A stretch of 64,000 bases of DNA, taken from contig NXFV01001611.1 in NCBI GenBank assembly GCA_002803225.1, forward strand, positions 1 to 64,000, read 5' to 3'. Shown in pieces: positions 33,443 through 43,574 of the stretch. Origin of the DNA: Gamarada debralockiae (Eukaryota; Ascomycota; Leotiomycetes; Helotiales; Hyphodiscaceae). The notes below the pieces were generated by a model that worked only from the letters and a program-made list of their open reading frames with translations, ran no database searches and was not told where the DNA came from. Numbering within the stretch: position 1 is the stretch's first letter; every line of letters starts with the position of its first letter. Both the position numbers and the translations under genes were made by a program.

Positions 33443-34396
33443 TGGATGTTCTTTGTAAATATTTGGGTGGTGGGTTGATTTGGCATCACGGAACGGCATA
33501 GCGATGGAGTTGAAGAGCAGCGAATGGGATTGCGTCAGAGCTGAAACGCAAAAACGTATATACAGTGTAAATTTAAGATATTAAGGGCTAAATTTCTGGT
33601 AATGGGCTGCTTCACGCCGATGAATTTTGAGGTTTCTCACGGCGTCTTTCCCGATTGGGACCGGCGAAGACGCAGCTTTACCTTTTTTGGCCATGGCAAG
33701 TGATGGGGTCTTGGATCAAACTTCACAACGTCCTCCTCCCAACGGCGAATTTGGGAGTCTTGCCGGAATTCAGTGGGTTCAAGGAGTCACAGATGTCATC
33801 GCCGGTTGAGAATTAATCAGAAGGCAAATAGGGTTTGTGACTCTTGCTTGAGTGTTAGTTGGTGAATGGTGAAGGGGCAAAATTTAAGCGAAACTCACGT
33901 GGGATTACTCTTGCACTGTTTTGGTTGTTGTTCAGCTAAAATAAAAAATGACATTCAAAAGGCGGCATTTTATTTTAGTGTCTTTTTTTGTGACTCTTTT
34001 CCCGGGTAAATCTCGTTTAAGGGTTAGCCCTGCTCTCGACTGGCTTGGAAGGAGGGGTAAATTCTACGGCGGCCGGTTCAAACTAAGATTCACTGGCCGA
34101 CTTCCCTCGATATTTTACGCTAACCAAACTCGCCCCACTACTGCCACATCTTTTCGAAGAAGTTATTCAAACCCCCCACCTCCTGCACCCATCTCTATCG
34201 AAAGACTTCAATACTTTCGTTGCGCCTTCTATCTTTCCTGTCTGGGTCATCCACGACAGCTTCAGATAGATAGATTCAAGTCTCAGGTGGACTTTCATTC
34301 ACACTCGCAAATCAAGATCAACAGCACCAGCAACAGCGCTCGGCGCCATCAAAAACTTCTCCCAATTAATCAGCTTTTCGAAGCACCACCGCCACC
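33443..34396. promoter_or_regulatory. Intergenic and eEF2 promoter/leader
   Basis: No gene. The first 150 bases are the CSF1 3' end. The region 34100-34396 is C/T/A-rich with little G, typical of a long leader for a strongly expressed fungal gene. The open frame at 33948-34508 runs through the leader and the eEF2 intron and is not a gene. Confidence 0.6.
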
Positions 34397-34400
34397 ATGG
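34391..34400 (+). promoter_or_regulatory. Perfect GCCACCATGG start context of eEF2
   Basis: The eEF2 ATG (34397-34399) sits in gccaccatgg, a full match to the Kozak consensus including the -3 A and +4 G. This supports the start chosen and fits a very highly translated gene. Confidence 0.85.
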
Positions 34401-37206
34401 TCAAGTAAGTATATTCAGCTCCTGCAGTCTATCAAATGCGCAAAGAAAGAAACATCTGCAGAGATCTCAACGTCTCAAGAAGATGTTCGAGATGAAGCGC
34501 AGAGATGAAGAGGAACTTCCATCGGAGTTAACAAAATGCAATGTCAACAAATGCTAACGTTTGTGCGAAATGCAGCTTCACCGTCGAAGAGGTTCGTCAA
34601 TTGATGGACAAGCCTACCAACGTCCGTAACATGTCCGTCATTGCCCACGTCGACCACGGAAAGTCAACTCTCACCGATTCCCTCCTCTCGAAGGCTGGTA
34701 TTATCTCCGCCGCAAAGGCCGGTGATGCTCGAGCAACAGATACCCGCGCAGATGAGCAGGAACGAGGTATTACCATCAAGTCAACCGCCATTTCCCTGTA
34801 CGGAAACCTCACCGATGATGAGGATCTCAAGGACATTGTTGGCCAGCAAACTAATGGCAAGGATTTCTTGATCAACTTGATCGATTCGCCAGGTCACGTC
34901 GATTTCTCTTCTGAAGTCACTGCTGCTCTCCGTGTCACTGATGGTGCTCTTGTGGTCGTTGATACCATTGAAGGTGTCTGCGTGCAAACCGAAACTGTCC
35001 TCCGACAAGCTCTTGGTGAGCGTATTAAGCCCGTTGTCATTATCAACAAGGTCGATCGTGCTCTTCTTGAGTTGCAAGTCTCAAAGGAGGATCTTTACCA
35101 ATCATTTTCGAGAACCATTGAGTCCGTCAACGTCATCATCTCAACATACTTCGACAAGTCCCTCGGTGATGTCCAGGTTTACCCATACAAGGGCACTGTC
35201 GCTTTCGGTTCCGGCCTTCACGGCTGGGCCTTCACAGTCAGACAATTCGCTCAACGATATGCCAAGAAATTTGGCGTTGACAGAAATAAGATGATGGAGC
35301 GTCTCTGGGTAAGCATCTGGTGCCATCCTGCAACTACTGCTAGTACTAATGAAATTGCAGGGTGACAACTACTTCAACCCACACACCAAGAAGTGGACCA
35401 ACAAGGGCACCCACGAGGGCAAGACTTTGGAGCGTGCTTTTAATCAGTTCATCCTCGACCCCATCTTCAGGATCTTCAATACCGTCATGAACTTCAAAAA
35501 GGATGAGATCCCAACTCTTCTTGAGAAGCTCAACATCAAGCTTACCTCCGAGGAGAAGGAGAAGGAGGGCAAGCAACTTCTCAAGATCATCATGCGAACT
35601 TTCCTTCCCGCCGCTGATGCTCTTTTGGAGATGATGATTCTGCACTTGCCATCCCCAGTCACCGCCCAGAAGTATCGTGCCGAGACTCTCTATGAAGGTC
35701 CCCCTGATGATGAGGCCTGCATTGCTATCCGCGACTGTGACCCCAAGGCTCCTCTCATGTTGTACGTCTCAAAGATGGTGCCAACTTCTGATAAGGGTCG
35801 TTTCTACGCTTTCGGTCGTGTTTTCGCTGGTACCGTCCGATCCGGTCTTAAGGTCCGCATCCAGGGTCCCAACTACACTCCCGGCAAGAAGGATGACCTT
35901 TTCATCAAGGCTGTCCAGCGTACCGTTCTCATGATGGGTGGCAAGGTCGATCCTATCGATGATGTCCCAGCTGGTAACATTCTCGGATTGGTCGGTATCG
36001 ATCAATTCTTGTTGAAGTCTGGTACTCTCACCACCAGTGAGACGGCCCACAACTTGAAGGTCATGAAGTTCTCCGTCTCCCCTGTCGTCCAACGTTCCGT
36101 CGAGGTCAAGAACGCCCAGGATCTCCCCAAGCTTGTCGAAGGTCTTAAGCGTCTCTCAAAATCCGATCCTTGCGTGTTGACTCTTATCAACGAATCCGGT
36201 GAGCACGTCGTCGCCGGTGCCGGTGAGTTGCACTTGGAGATTTGCCTGAAGGATCTCGAGGAAGACCACGCTGGTGTTCCCCTCCGTATTTCTGACCCTG
36301 TCGTCTCTTACCGTGAAACCGTTACTGGAAAGTCCAGCATGACTGCTCTGTCGAAGTCGCCCAACAAGCACAACCGGCTGTACATGATTGCTGAGCCACT
36401 CGACGAGGAAGTTTCCAAGGAGATTGAGGCTGGCAGGATCTCACCCCGTGATGATTTCAAGGCCCGTGCCCGTGTCTTGGCTGACGACTTCGGATGGGAT
36501 GTCACCGATGCCCGTAAGATTTGGTGTTTCGGTCCCGATACCAACGGCGCCAACTTGTTGGTTGACCAGACCAAGGCTGTTCAATACTTGAATGAAATCA
36601 AGGATTCCGTCGTCTCCGGCTTCCAATGGGCTACCAGAGAAGGACCAATTGCTGAAGAGCCAATGCGATCTTGCAGATTCAACATTATGGATGTCACTCT
36701 TCACGCTGATGCCATTCACCGTGGTGGTGGACAAGTCATCCCAACTGCTCGTCGTGTTCTTTACGCCGCCGCTCTCCTCGCCGAGCCAGGTCTCCTCGAG
36801 CCTGTCTTCTTGGTCGAGATTCAAGTTCCCGAGTCCGCTATGGGTGGTGTCTATGGTGTTCTTACCCGCAGACGTGGTCACGTTTTCAGCGAGGAGCAAC
36901 GCCCAGGAACACCTCTCTTCACCATCAAGGCTTACCTTCCCGTCATGGAGTCTTTCGGCTTCAACGCTGATCTCCGCTCTCACACCTCTGGCCAGGCCTT
37001 CCCTCAATCCGTTTTCGATCATTGGCAGATTCTTCCTGGTGGATCGCCCATCGATGGAACCTCGAAGGTTGGTCAAGTTGTGCAGGAGATGCGTAAGCGT
37101 AAGGGTATCAAGGTTGAAGTTCCAGGTTACGAGAACGTAAGTTTCCATTCTCCAAACCTCATAAGAAAGATGCTAACTATTTTCACAGTACTATGACAAG
37201 CTATAG
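34397..37206 (+). CDS. EFT2: Translation elongation factor 2
   Basis: Exons 34397-34404 (8 nt), 34576-35308, 35361-37136 and 37189-37206; 844 aa, the usual length. The tiny first exon encodes MVN; the last encodes YYDKL and the stop. G1 AHVDHGKST lies at residues 26-34, switch region RGITIKST and DSPGHVDF follow, then NKVDR. The diphthamide site [12 protein letters not shown] carries the modified His near residue 700. eEF2 moves tRNAs and mRNA through the ribosome with GTP in the cytosol. Codon use is strongly biased to C-ending codons, unlike the neighbours, fitting high expression. The first intron is long (171 nt) with a TGCTAAC branch site. Confidence 0.98.
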
Positions 37207-37869
37207 AAGCATCCTATCATCGCTGATAGATTTCCTCGACTCGGTACTGTTACGCGCATCCAAGACATGTCATCAGCGGCTTCAGCAAGATATCACGAAC
37301 GTCGTGAGGAAATAGGCTCATTCGCCAATCGGTCTTGGTGATCGACTTGGTACAAAAGCAAGCTGGACGCTGACGTGATGAACTTCGGTGCTCTTTTTCT
37401 TTCCCTTTTGGTTTGTTTTCCTGGTTTCCGTCTTCATGTATGTAACTGCATGAGAATTGAAACACATCTAGAACAGTCCTGCCTTTGTGACGAATGAACG
37501 TGACCTGATAATTTTGCAAGTGCTTGAGTTGAGGTAGATTTAGTAGGTTCACCTTGTATTAGATGCAATAAAACAAAGCAAGCAAAGCAAGCCATTCTCA
37601 TGCAACCTTGTGCCATAGCAGTTTTCATGTCCCACTGCCAGTCCCAGTCCCAATCTCAGATATGCGCATTCCGGTAACGAGGAACTTCCCAACGCCAAAG
37701 CCAGACCCAAGCAAACCATTGCAGCAAGTCCTTTCCTTTCCTAACGCCAAAGCCAGACCTAAGCAATCCATTCCAGTCCATAAAGCAAATCCAGTCCCAT
37801 CCACATCCCCATCCCAACGCCAGTCAAGACCCAAGCACTCTTCAATTTCAACCACTTCCATTTCACACC
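37207..37869. other. Convergent intergenic region (eEF2 and RS-protein 3' ends)
   Basis: No gene. It contains the eEF2 3' UTR, with A/T-rich stretches and an ATAAAAC-like tract near 37567, and imperfect C/A-rich repeats at 37691-37839. Confidence 0.5.
37691..37839. repeat. Imperfect C/A-rich repeat (three copies)
   Basis: The motif aacgccaaagccagacc begins at 37691 and again at 37743 (52 bases later). A degraded copy (aacgccagtcaagaccc) begins at 37816. All lie in the 3' flank between two convergent genes. Confidence 0.7.
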
Positions 37870-38405
37870 TCAATCACCATCCTCATCCTCAACAGCAACC
37901 TCCGCCCTCTCTTCCTCCTCATCTTCCTTCCCACCACTTCCATGATCCCGACTCCTACTCCTAGTCCTCTGTCTCCGTCTCGGCTTTGGGCTCTTCCCAC
38001 TGCCACCTACACTCCTAGATCGACTCGGACTTTGGCTCCGCCTCTTCTTCACCTCTGGCACTGTCAATAAATTGCCCTTCTTTTGGTACTTCCTACGGCT
38101 TGGGGAGTGGGAACGGGTTTTATCTTTGGTTGATAGAGGGGAGTGCGTTTGTGGTGATGTTTGGGATAGGGATTGTGAGCGGCGGCGGCCTCGACCGCGG
38201 AGGGTCATGCTTCCTCCCGAGGAGATCTGTGTTGGTGTTAGAATTTGGGGTAGGAAAGGGATTGGAAGAGACATACTTGAGCGGGAAGGGAGTTCGCGGA
38301 AGAGCGGCGACGCTTGCGGCCCCTTTGGTGCTGCTCGTCCTCGGTGGGGTTTTCGAGGTGGTGGCGTGATTTGGAGGCGCTGGGGGAGGATAGAATGGAT
38401 GCCAT
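37870..38405 (-). CDS. Arg/Ser-rich small protein (probable nuclear, unknown)
   Basis: Exons 38405..38277 and 38226..37870; 161 aa; 50-nt intron with a CTAAC branch site. The longer reading frame upstream has no ATG, so MASILSSPSASKSR at 38405, in a good AAAAATGG context, is chosen. The protein is a string of basic and RS/SP blocks: RGRKRRRSSAN, LRGRGRRRSQSLSQ, SHSPSRRKYQKKGN, KKRRSQSPSRSRS, KPRRRQRTRSRSR, and an acidic end (EDEEEERAEVAVEDEDGD). No RRM or other fold is visible. RS tracts suggest a link to pre-mRNA processing, but that is inference. It is divergent from AIM41. Confidence 0.6.
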
Positions 38406-39310
38406 TTTTGCGAGAAGGGACGTGTCTTTGGGTGGAGAGGTCGTGAGAGGTAATTGGGTATCTGAGGTGTGGACCCGGAAAGTGTGATGTGTTTGGGAGC
38501 TGCTGTGGGAGCAGCGGGTTGGGAAGGTGAATTGGGCGTCGAGGTGGTGTTTGTAGAAGTTGATGCAACGGCCCTTGATTGCTGCAAGGACTAGGGACTC
38601 CAACGATTGTCTATGCTGGTATCAGCAAGCTTCGTTGAATCTGACTTGCAGCGCGTATGCAATCCATAAATCGCAAGTGAACGAAGTGGGGGACTGCAGA
38701 ACGGACTGAAGAAACGACCGCAGTGAGACAACCTTGTACGAAACGCAACAGTGCAAGATTTAACATTCATAGCGGTGAAATTGGATATTTAAGACGAAAT
38801 TCCAACTTCAGGGGCAACAAATTCGGATGGGAGCGGATGCCAGCGTGACCTCATACCAAACCCCTCTTTCAGACCTTCAGTAATCACCGTACTTTCGGGG
38901 CCACTGATTTATCGGACCTTCCTCAATCACGAATCCATCCGAGCAAAAGAGTTCTCCCTCTACCCAGGGCTTCCTAGTCATGCTCGAGTTCCTGGTCAGG
39001 CGTTGGAGCGGGGAATGGAGAATTGACGCATTTAAGCAGAATCCACACTCACAGTGCAATTCCTCAAGCCTTCCAACCATATACATAGAACTTGTTGTCC
39101 AAAGCATCAATTATTCTCATACTTCAACAAAGAGGCAGCAGCATAAATATGTGTGGTGTTGCTGACGAGTAATATTGAGGGTCGTTGGGTCGGAGAAGGA
39201 AGCGGGTTTTTCTAGGCGAAAATGTTCTGCCACGGCAGGCCAAGAGCTTCTCGTCAAACCACAACTCCTCAATCAATCCAACTATCTACACTCCTTAAAA
39301 TTGTTCAATC
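38406..39310. promoter_or_regulatory. Divergent region between the RS protein and AIM41
   Basis: 905 bases with no gene recognised. The short frames at 38877-39110 (-) and 38980-39165 (+) overlap and match nothing. The last 100 bases before 39311 are C/A-rich leader. Confidence 0.5.
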
Positions 39311-39902
39311 ATGATCGCAAGGCCAATGATTAGAGCTTCAAGGCTCTGCTGCCGCTGCTATGCGACAAACACCTCCACGGCACCTCCCATGCTGCTCAAA
39401 ATCCGGTCCGCTCTCCCAGTCCCTCCACACCCCGGTAAACTAACAAATCCTCTGCAGGAAAGACATGAAGCTTGCAATGCAAAATAAAGACTCCAATCGA
39501 CTTTCCGTTCTACGCTCCCTCCTCACCCAAACCCTCAACGCCTCCAAAACCTCGAACCCTATAAACACGGACATGCAAATGCTGGCCCTCCTTCGCAAAT
39601 CCGCGAACGCGAGTCGCGCCGCGCAAGAAGAGTTTAAGGGTGCAGGACGATTAGATCTGGCGGAGAAAGAGGAGAACCAAATTAAGATTATGGAGGAGTA
39701 TGCTGGGGTTGTGGAGGTCGTTGGGGAGGAGGAGATTAGGAGTACAGTTAAGAGAGTGGTGGATGCTATGAGGGCCGAAGGCTCGAAGATGCAGATGGGT
39801 GAGGTTTTGAAAAAGGTCTTCAGCCCTGAGGTGTTAGGGGATAAGCCGGTTGAGAAGGGGGATGTTGTGAAGATTGTGAAGCAGATTTTGGCGGAGCCAT
39901 GA
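39311..39902 (+). CDS. AIM41: Aim41-like mitochondrial protein (GatB/YqeY domain)
   Basis: Exons 39311-39405 and 39458-39902; 179 aa; 52-nt intron with an AAACTAAC branch site and a non-standard GTCCGC donor, chosen because it alone rebuilds LLKIRKDMKLAMQNKD. The N-terminus (MIARPMIRASRLCCRCYATN) is Arg-rich and acid-free, a likely mitochondrial presequence. The YqeY domain follows: RLSVLRSLLTQTLNASKTSN, MLALLRKSANASRAAQEEF, EEYAGVVEVVGEEEI, VLKKVF. YqeY-type domains resemble the tRNA-binding tail of GatB; the role of Aim41 is not firmly known, and yeast mutants affect mitochondrial inheritance. Confidence 0.85.
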
Positions 39903-40382
39903 CCGGCTTCGAGAGATTGACCTGTATAAGAGCTCTAGGTAACGTGCGAGGCGTACAAATAGTGTATGATATAGAGATTCCTGGCGTTGGAATCTACATC
40001 TCTGCTTTCTAAAAGCGTTTCTTTCTTGGTAATGCTGTAAGTGTAGCAGGCTAATAGCTCAGCCTTGTGCGAGAACACTGCGCCAAGCTTGAGGCACGCG
40101 TTATTTACTGTAGAGCAACCACCGCTACTTTTAAATAAAGAAATCTAAGTCCGGATTTATCTGAGTCAATAATAAATACTGTTAGTCGTTCATAGCCCTT
40201 TTCAGCCTTGCTACAAGGTATTCTCTTTTGATTGGCTGGCGGATGACGTCCGTCCTAAGCTCGGATGTTGCAAGGTCGAACGTGTAATCTTGGAAAGTTG
40301 CCTGTTGATGTTTTATTGAAACTCGTTGGACACAACCACCTTTTTCCATCGACATACCAATCATGCCATAAGATATCCCACT
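39903..40382. other. Intergenic, no gene seen
   Basis: 480 bases, AT-rich around 40120-40185. Holds the AIM41 3' end and the LSB6 promoter. Confidence 0.5.
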
Positions 40383-42692
40383 ATGCCGAGGAATCGACCT
40401 CCAACAACGGGCTACGCCCGAATTGCCCAGGCCGACGAATCCGACTCGGACAATGAGGATCTTGGGAACAGCGTAGCCACGTTACAGCCAGCATCTGCTC
40501 CACGATATGCATCGATCACCCAGCCTCGAGCACATGCCGGCATGTACACGGATGGCTTTACATCCCCAACGACTACTCGAAGACCGAAGAATCGAAGGCG
40601 GATGCGAAGTAATTCGTCCGGCGTGGACATCAAGGCGATAAATGCACGATTAGAGAGATGGGCAGATGAAATAGCTTCGAAGTTCAAGATGAATAAGGTC
40701 AAGGGGAAGATAGAGGGAGAGGAGAAGTTAGAGATACACCATTCAGTCTTTCAAGCCCCCGATGGCATACGGCCCGCGACAGCCGAGACGCTGGCATCAG
40801 ATGTTGATCAAGGACGTATGACGAAACTCGAGTTCGATGATGTGGTGGAAAGTGTTAGAGTTGCTATAGAGCAGGGCATACATCCGAAGATGATATCGCA
40901 GGGAAGCTCTGGAAGTTACTTTGCACGGAACAGCGAGGGCAAAGTGGTGGGTGTTTTTAAACCCAAGGACGAAGAACCATACGCTGCCGGAAATCCGAAA
41001 TGGAATAAATGGATACATCGAAATTTGTTTCCATGTTTCTTTGGTCGGGCATGTCTCATCCCCAACTTAAGTTACGTGTCAGAGGCTGCTGCGTATACTC
41101 TCGACTGCAGACTCCGAACCAACCTCGTTCCATACACCGACATCGTTCACCTCTCCTCGAAATCATTCCACTACGATTTTTGGGACCGCAGAAATTTCTA
41201 TAGAAAGAAGAAGCCTTTCCCACCAAAGGTTGGGAGTTTCCAAGTGTTCCTGAAGGGGTTCAAAGATGCAAATATCTTCCTTCGGGAGAATCCCTGGCCT
41301 GATCGTTCAAGCGGGCCATTTCGACCGGATGACCCACTCAAAAAGAAGGGCAGGCCTTGGAGGGAGACATGCCGACCGGGCACTAGATCAGATGATGATG
41401 ATGAAGAGGACCATATGAATTCAGCTGGATCCTCCGACGAACCTAACAGCCAACGCTTTGTTTGGACAGATGCACTACAACAGTCGTTTCGCGAGGAGCT
41501 CGAGAAACTGGTTATTTTGGATTATATCATGCGGAATACAGATAGAGGACTGGATAACTGGATGATTAAGGTAGATTGGGCGAATCAGGATGTTTCTATT
41601 GTTTCCGAGCCCCCACAAATGAATGGTGGCCAACCCGACGAACCTTCACCTCGACTTGTGTCCCTCTCAGATAATACGCAGCCAGAAACACATCCATATC
41701 GAGTACAGCAACCCATGGAGGCCATCAGCAGGTCTGCCACCCCATCCAGACTGACTGCTGGTCCTACAATTTCAATAGGAGCTATTGACAACAGCTTATC
41801 TTGGCCATGGAAGCATCCGGATGCTTGGCGCAGCTTTCCTTTTGGATGGCTCTTCCTGCCCGTATCGCTCATCGGACAGCCTTTCTCTCAAAAGACCAGA
41901 GATCATTTCCTACCATTGCTTACATCTAAGCAATGGTGGAGTGAGACTCAATTGGAGCTGAGAAAGGTCTTCGCTCAAGATGCCGATTTCCAGGAGCGCA
42001 TGTTCGCCCGTCAAATCGCAGTCATGAAGGGCCAAGCATGGAACGTCGTCGAGACGTTGAAGATGACAGATCATGGGCCATTGGAGTTGACGCGCCGGGC
42101 ACGAGTTTGTGTGTGGGACGACTTGGTCGACGTTCCCATTGCAGTCCCCATGCGAGTTCCATCCGCTGAGGTGCGGAGACGTCACGATCTGGGAATCCAA
42201 AAAGATCTCGACGAAGAGATGGATATCAGTGCTGCCAACGCCTCTGCTCCGCAACCGGACCTATTAGGCTTTGCGAGTCCTCCGGCGGATCTACCAAATC
42301 CAAATCGCTTCGAGCTGGCGAGTCCCCGTATGAGCGAAGATGCATCTGGCTTCCAATCTCCCGAACCGCCAGCAGAAACCATGAATGTTGGAAGTACGTT
42401 GAAGAATGGCCAGGTCAAATTTTCTGATCGACCAAGACCAAATCACTCTCGGAATCGCATGAGCTACGATGGCCCGTCGCGATCTCCATCGTCCACATTA
42501 CGGGCCCAGACGAGGAGGTTGTCGTTCTCAACCAGAAGTCGTGGGGCAGCGCAGATGTTGTACGATGATGATGACCTAGAGGGAGACCTTGGATATGCGG
42601 CTGCTGAGGGCATGGAAGGGAACCAGCGAAAAGTGATCGTGGAGCGGCTCGAGACGGTTAAGAGTAAAAATCCGGTGTTCACGTGCTGTTAA
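40383..42692 (+). CDS. LSB6: Phosphatidylinositol 4-kinase type II (Lsb6)
   Basis: Single exon; 769 aa from the first in-frame ATG (40383, MPRNRPPTTGYARIAQ). The enzyme makes PI4P on endosomal, vacuolar and plasma membranes. The N-terminus is disordered, then HHSVFQAPDGIRPATAETL. The glycine-rich loop GSSGSYFARNSEGKVVGVFK (about 172-191) holds the ATP-binding Lys, followed by PKDEEPY. Next come WIHRNLFPCFFGRACLIPNL, the catalytic loop LDYIMRNTDRGLDNWMIK (about 380-397, with RNTDRG and DNW), and DNSLSWPWKHPDAWRSFPFG. The Cys cluster (CCPCC in animal enzymes) is reduced to FPCF, while the protein ends in FTCC. The C-terminal 170 residues are low complexity. Confidence 0.94.
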   Translation: MPRNRPPTTGYARIAQADESDSDNEDLGNSVATLQPASAPRYASITQPRAHAGMYTDGFTSPTTTRRPKNRRRMRSNSSGVDIKAINARLERWADEIASKFKMNKVKGKIEGEEKLEIHHSVFQAPDGIRPATAETLASDVDQGRMTKLEFDDVVESVRVAIEQGIHPKMISQGSSGSYFARNSEGKVVGVFKPKDEEPYAAGNPKWNKWIHRNLFPCFFGRACLIPNLSYVSEAAAYTLDCRLRTNLVPYTDIVHLSSKSFHYDFWDRRNFYRKKKPFPPKVGSFQVFLKGFKDANIFLRENPWPDRSSGPFRPDDPLKKKGRPWRETCRPGTRSDDDDEEDHMNSAGSSDEPNSQRFVWTDALQQSFREELEKLVILDYIMRNTDRGLDNWMIKVDWANQDVSIVSEPPQMNGGQPDEPSPRLVSLSDNTQPETHPYRVQQPMEAISRSATPSRLTAGPTISIGAIDNSLSWPWKHPDAWRSFPFGWLFLPVSLIGQPFSQKTRDHFLPLLTSKQWWSETQLELRKVFAQDADFQERMFARQIAVMKGQAWNVVETLKMTDHGPLELTRRARVCVWDDLVDVPIAVPMRVPSAEVRRRHDLGIQKDLDEEMDISAANASAPQPDLLGFASPPADLPNPNRFELASPRMSEDASGFQSPEPPAETMNVGSTLKNGQVKFSDRPRPNHSRNRMSYDGPSRSPSSTLRAQTRRLSFSTRSRGAAQMLYDDDDLEGDLGYAAAEGMEGNQRKVIVERLETVKSKNPVFTCC

Positions 42693-43574
42693 ATGTTTTG
42701 TCTTGGCGGATAGGGGGCCAACTTCGGATGTATAGTAGCATTGCACCGCATCGTTATGGAAAGGATAGACGCTCGAGAAAAAGCGATGGGCGTAGGAGCA
42801 TACAAGACTTAAGAGTTTTCTTATGGGTATCGAATTACATGGATCGATTCTGGCGTTCGATGTTGGCTGTGTTCCTTTCTCGGTGTATCCACTCCAATGG
42901 CCAGGAGACATGCAAACGCTAGTAGATATTTGAGCCTGCGAACGACCATCTCGAAGTGTCATAAGTAAAAGGCCTGGACACGAGTTTCTCGCCTTTTGTT
43001 TTGGTGTTTCGATTTCGTGACATGGTAGTTGTTACCTTTTGTACTCCCTGCCTAAGTGGCGATGAAACGGGCAAACGCGGAAGTCATTTAAATTGATCAA
43101 AATAGAGAGCCCGAAGTAAAAGCCCCACTTTTAAATCATTTGCCTATCTTGAATAATTCAGCTTCACTTTCTACAAGAAGAAATCAAAATAGAGAAATTT
43201 ATGCTGTTAATAAATCTCAGGTAAGCGGCGCATTCCACATCCATTTTCGGAGGGCGAGACGACAAAGTCCGAGGCGAAAGGCAGGCGCGAGTAATCAGAG
43301 GCCCAGAAGAGAACGTACATGATTTCTCATATCGAACAACCTCCCATCATATTCACTCGTTTGATTGCAAATCCATCCCGACGGTCCTCGATAGATTCCA
43401 TTTTCTTTGGATCGTTCATCTTCGATTCTCCCCATGAGTTCTCCTTACGACATTTGCCTAGTCTCTTTCACAATCTCGACGACCCGCAGTGGTACCTGAC
43501 TACATTTTGCGCAAACTCGACAAGCCTTCTGCATGCAACCGTAACGCGAGCATCGAGCGGCGGATCGCAGAGAT
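42693..43574. promoter_or_regulatory. Intergenic; promoter of the SNF2-RING gene
   Basis: No gene recognised. The region 43080-43215 is AT-rich. The open frame at 43319-43654 (+) overlaps the predicted first exon of the SNF2 gene in another frame and looks non-coding. Confidence 0.5.

Noticed and set aside
33948..34508. 186-codon ORF upstream of eEF2
   Set aside because: It covers the eEF2 leader, the 8-nt first exon and part of intron 1 in another frame; composition is that of a leader.
38120..38587. 155-codon ORF with Pro/Thr-rich product on the minus strand
   Set aside because: Joining it to the downstream RS-rich exon at the clear intron gives a stop; the overlapping frame starting at 38405 joins in frame.
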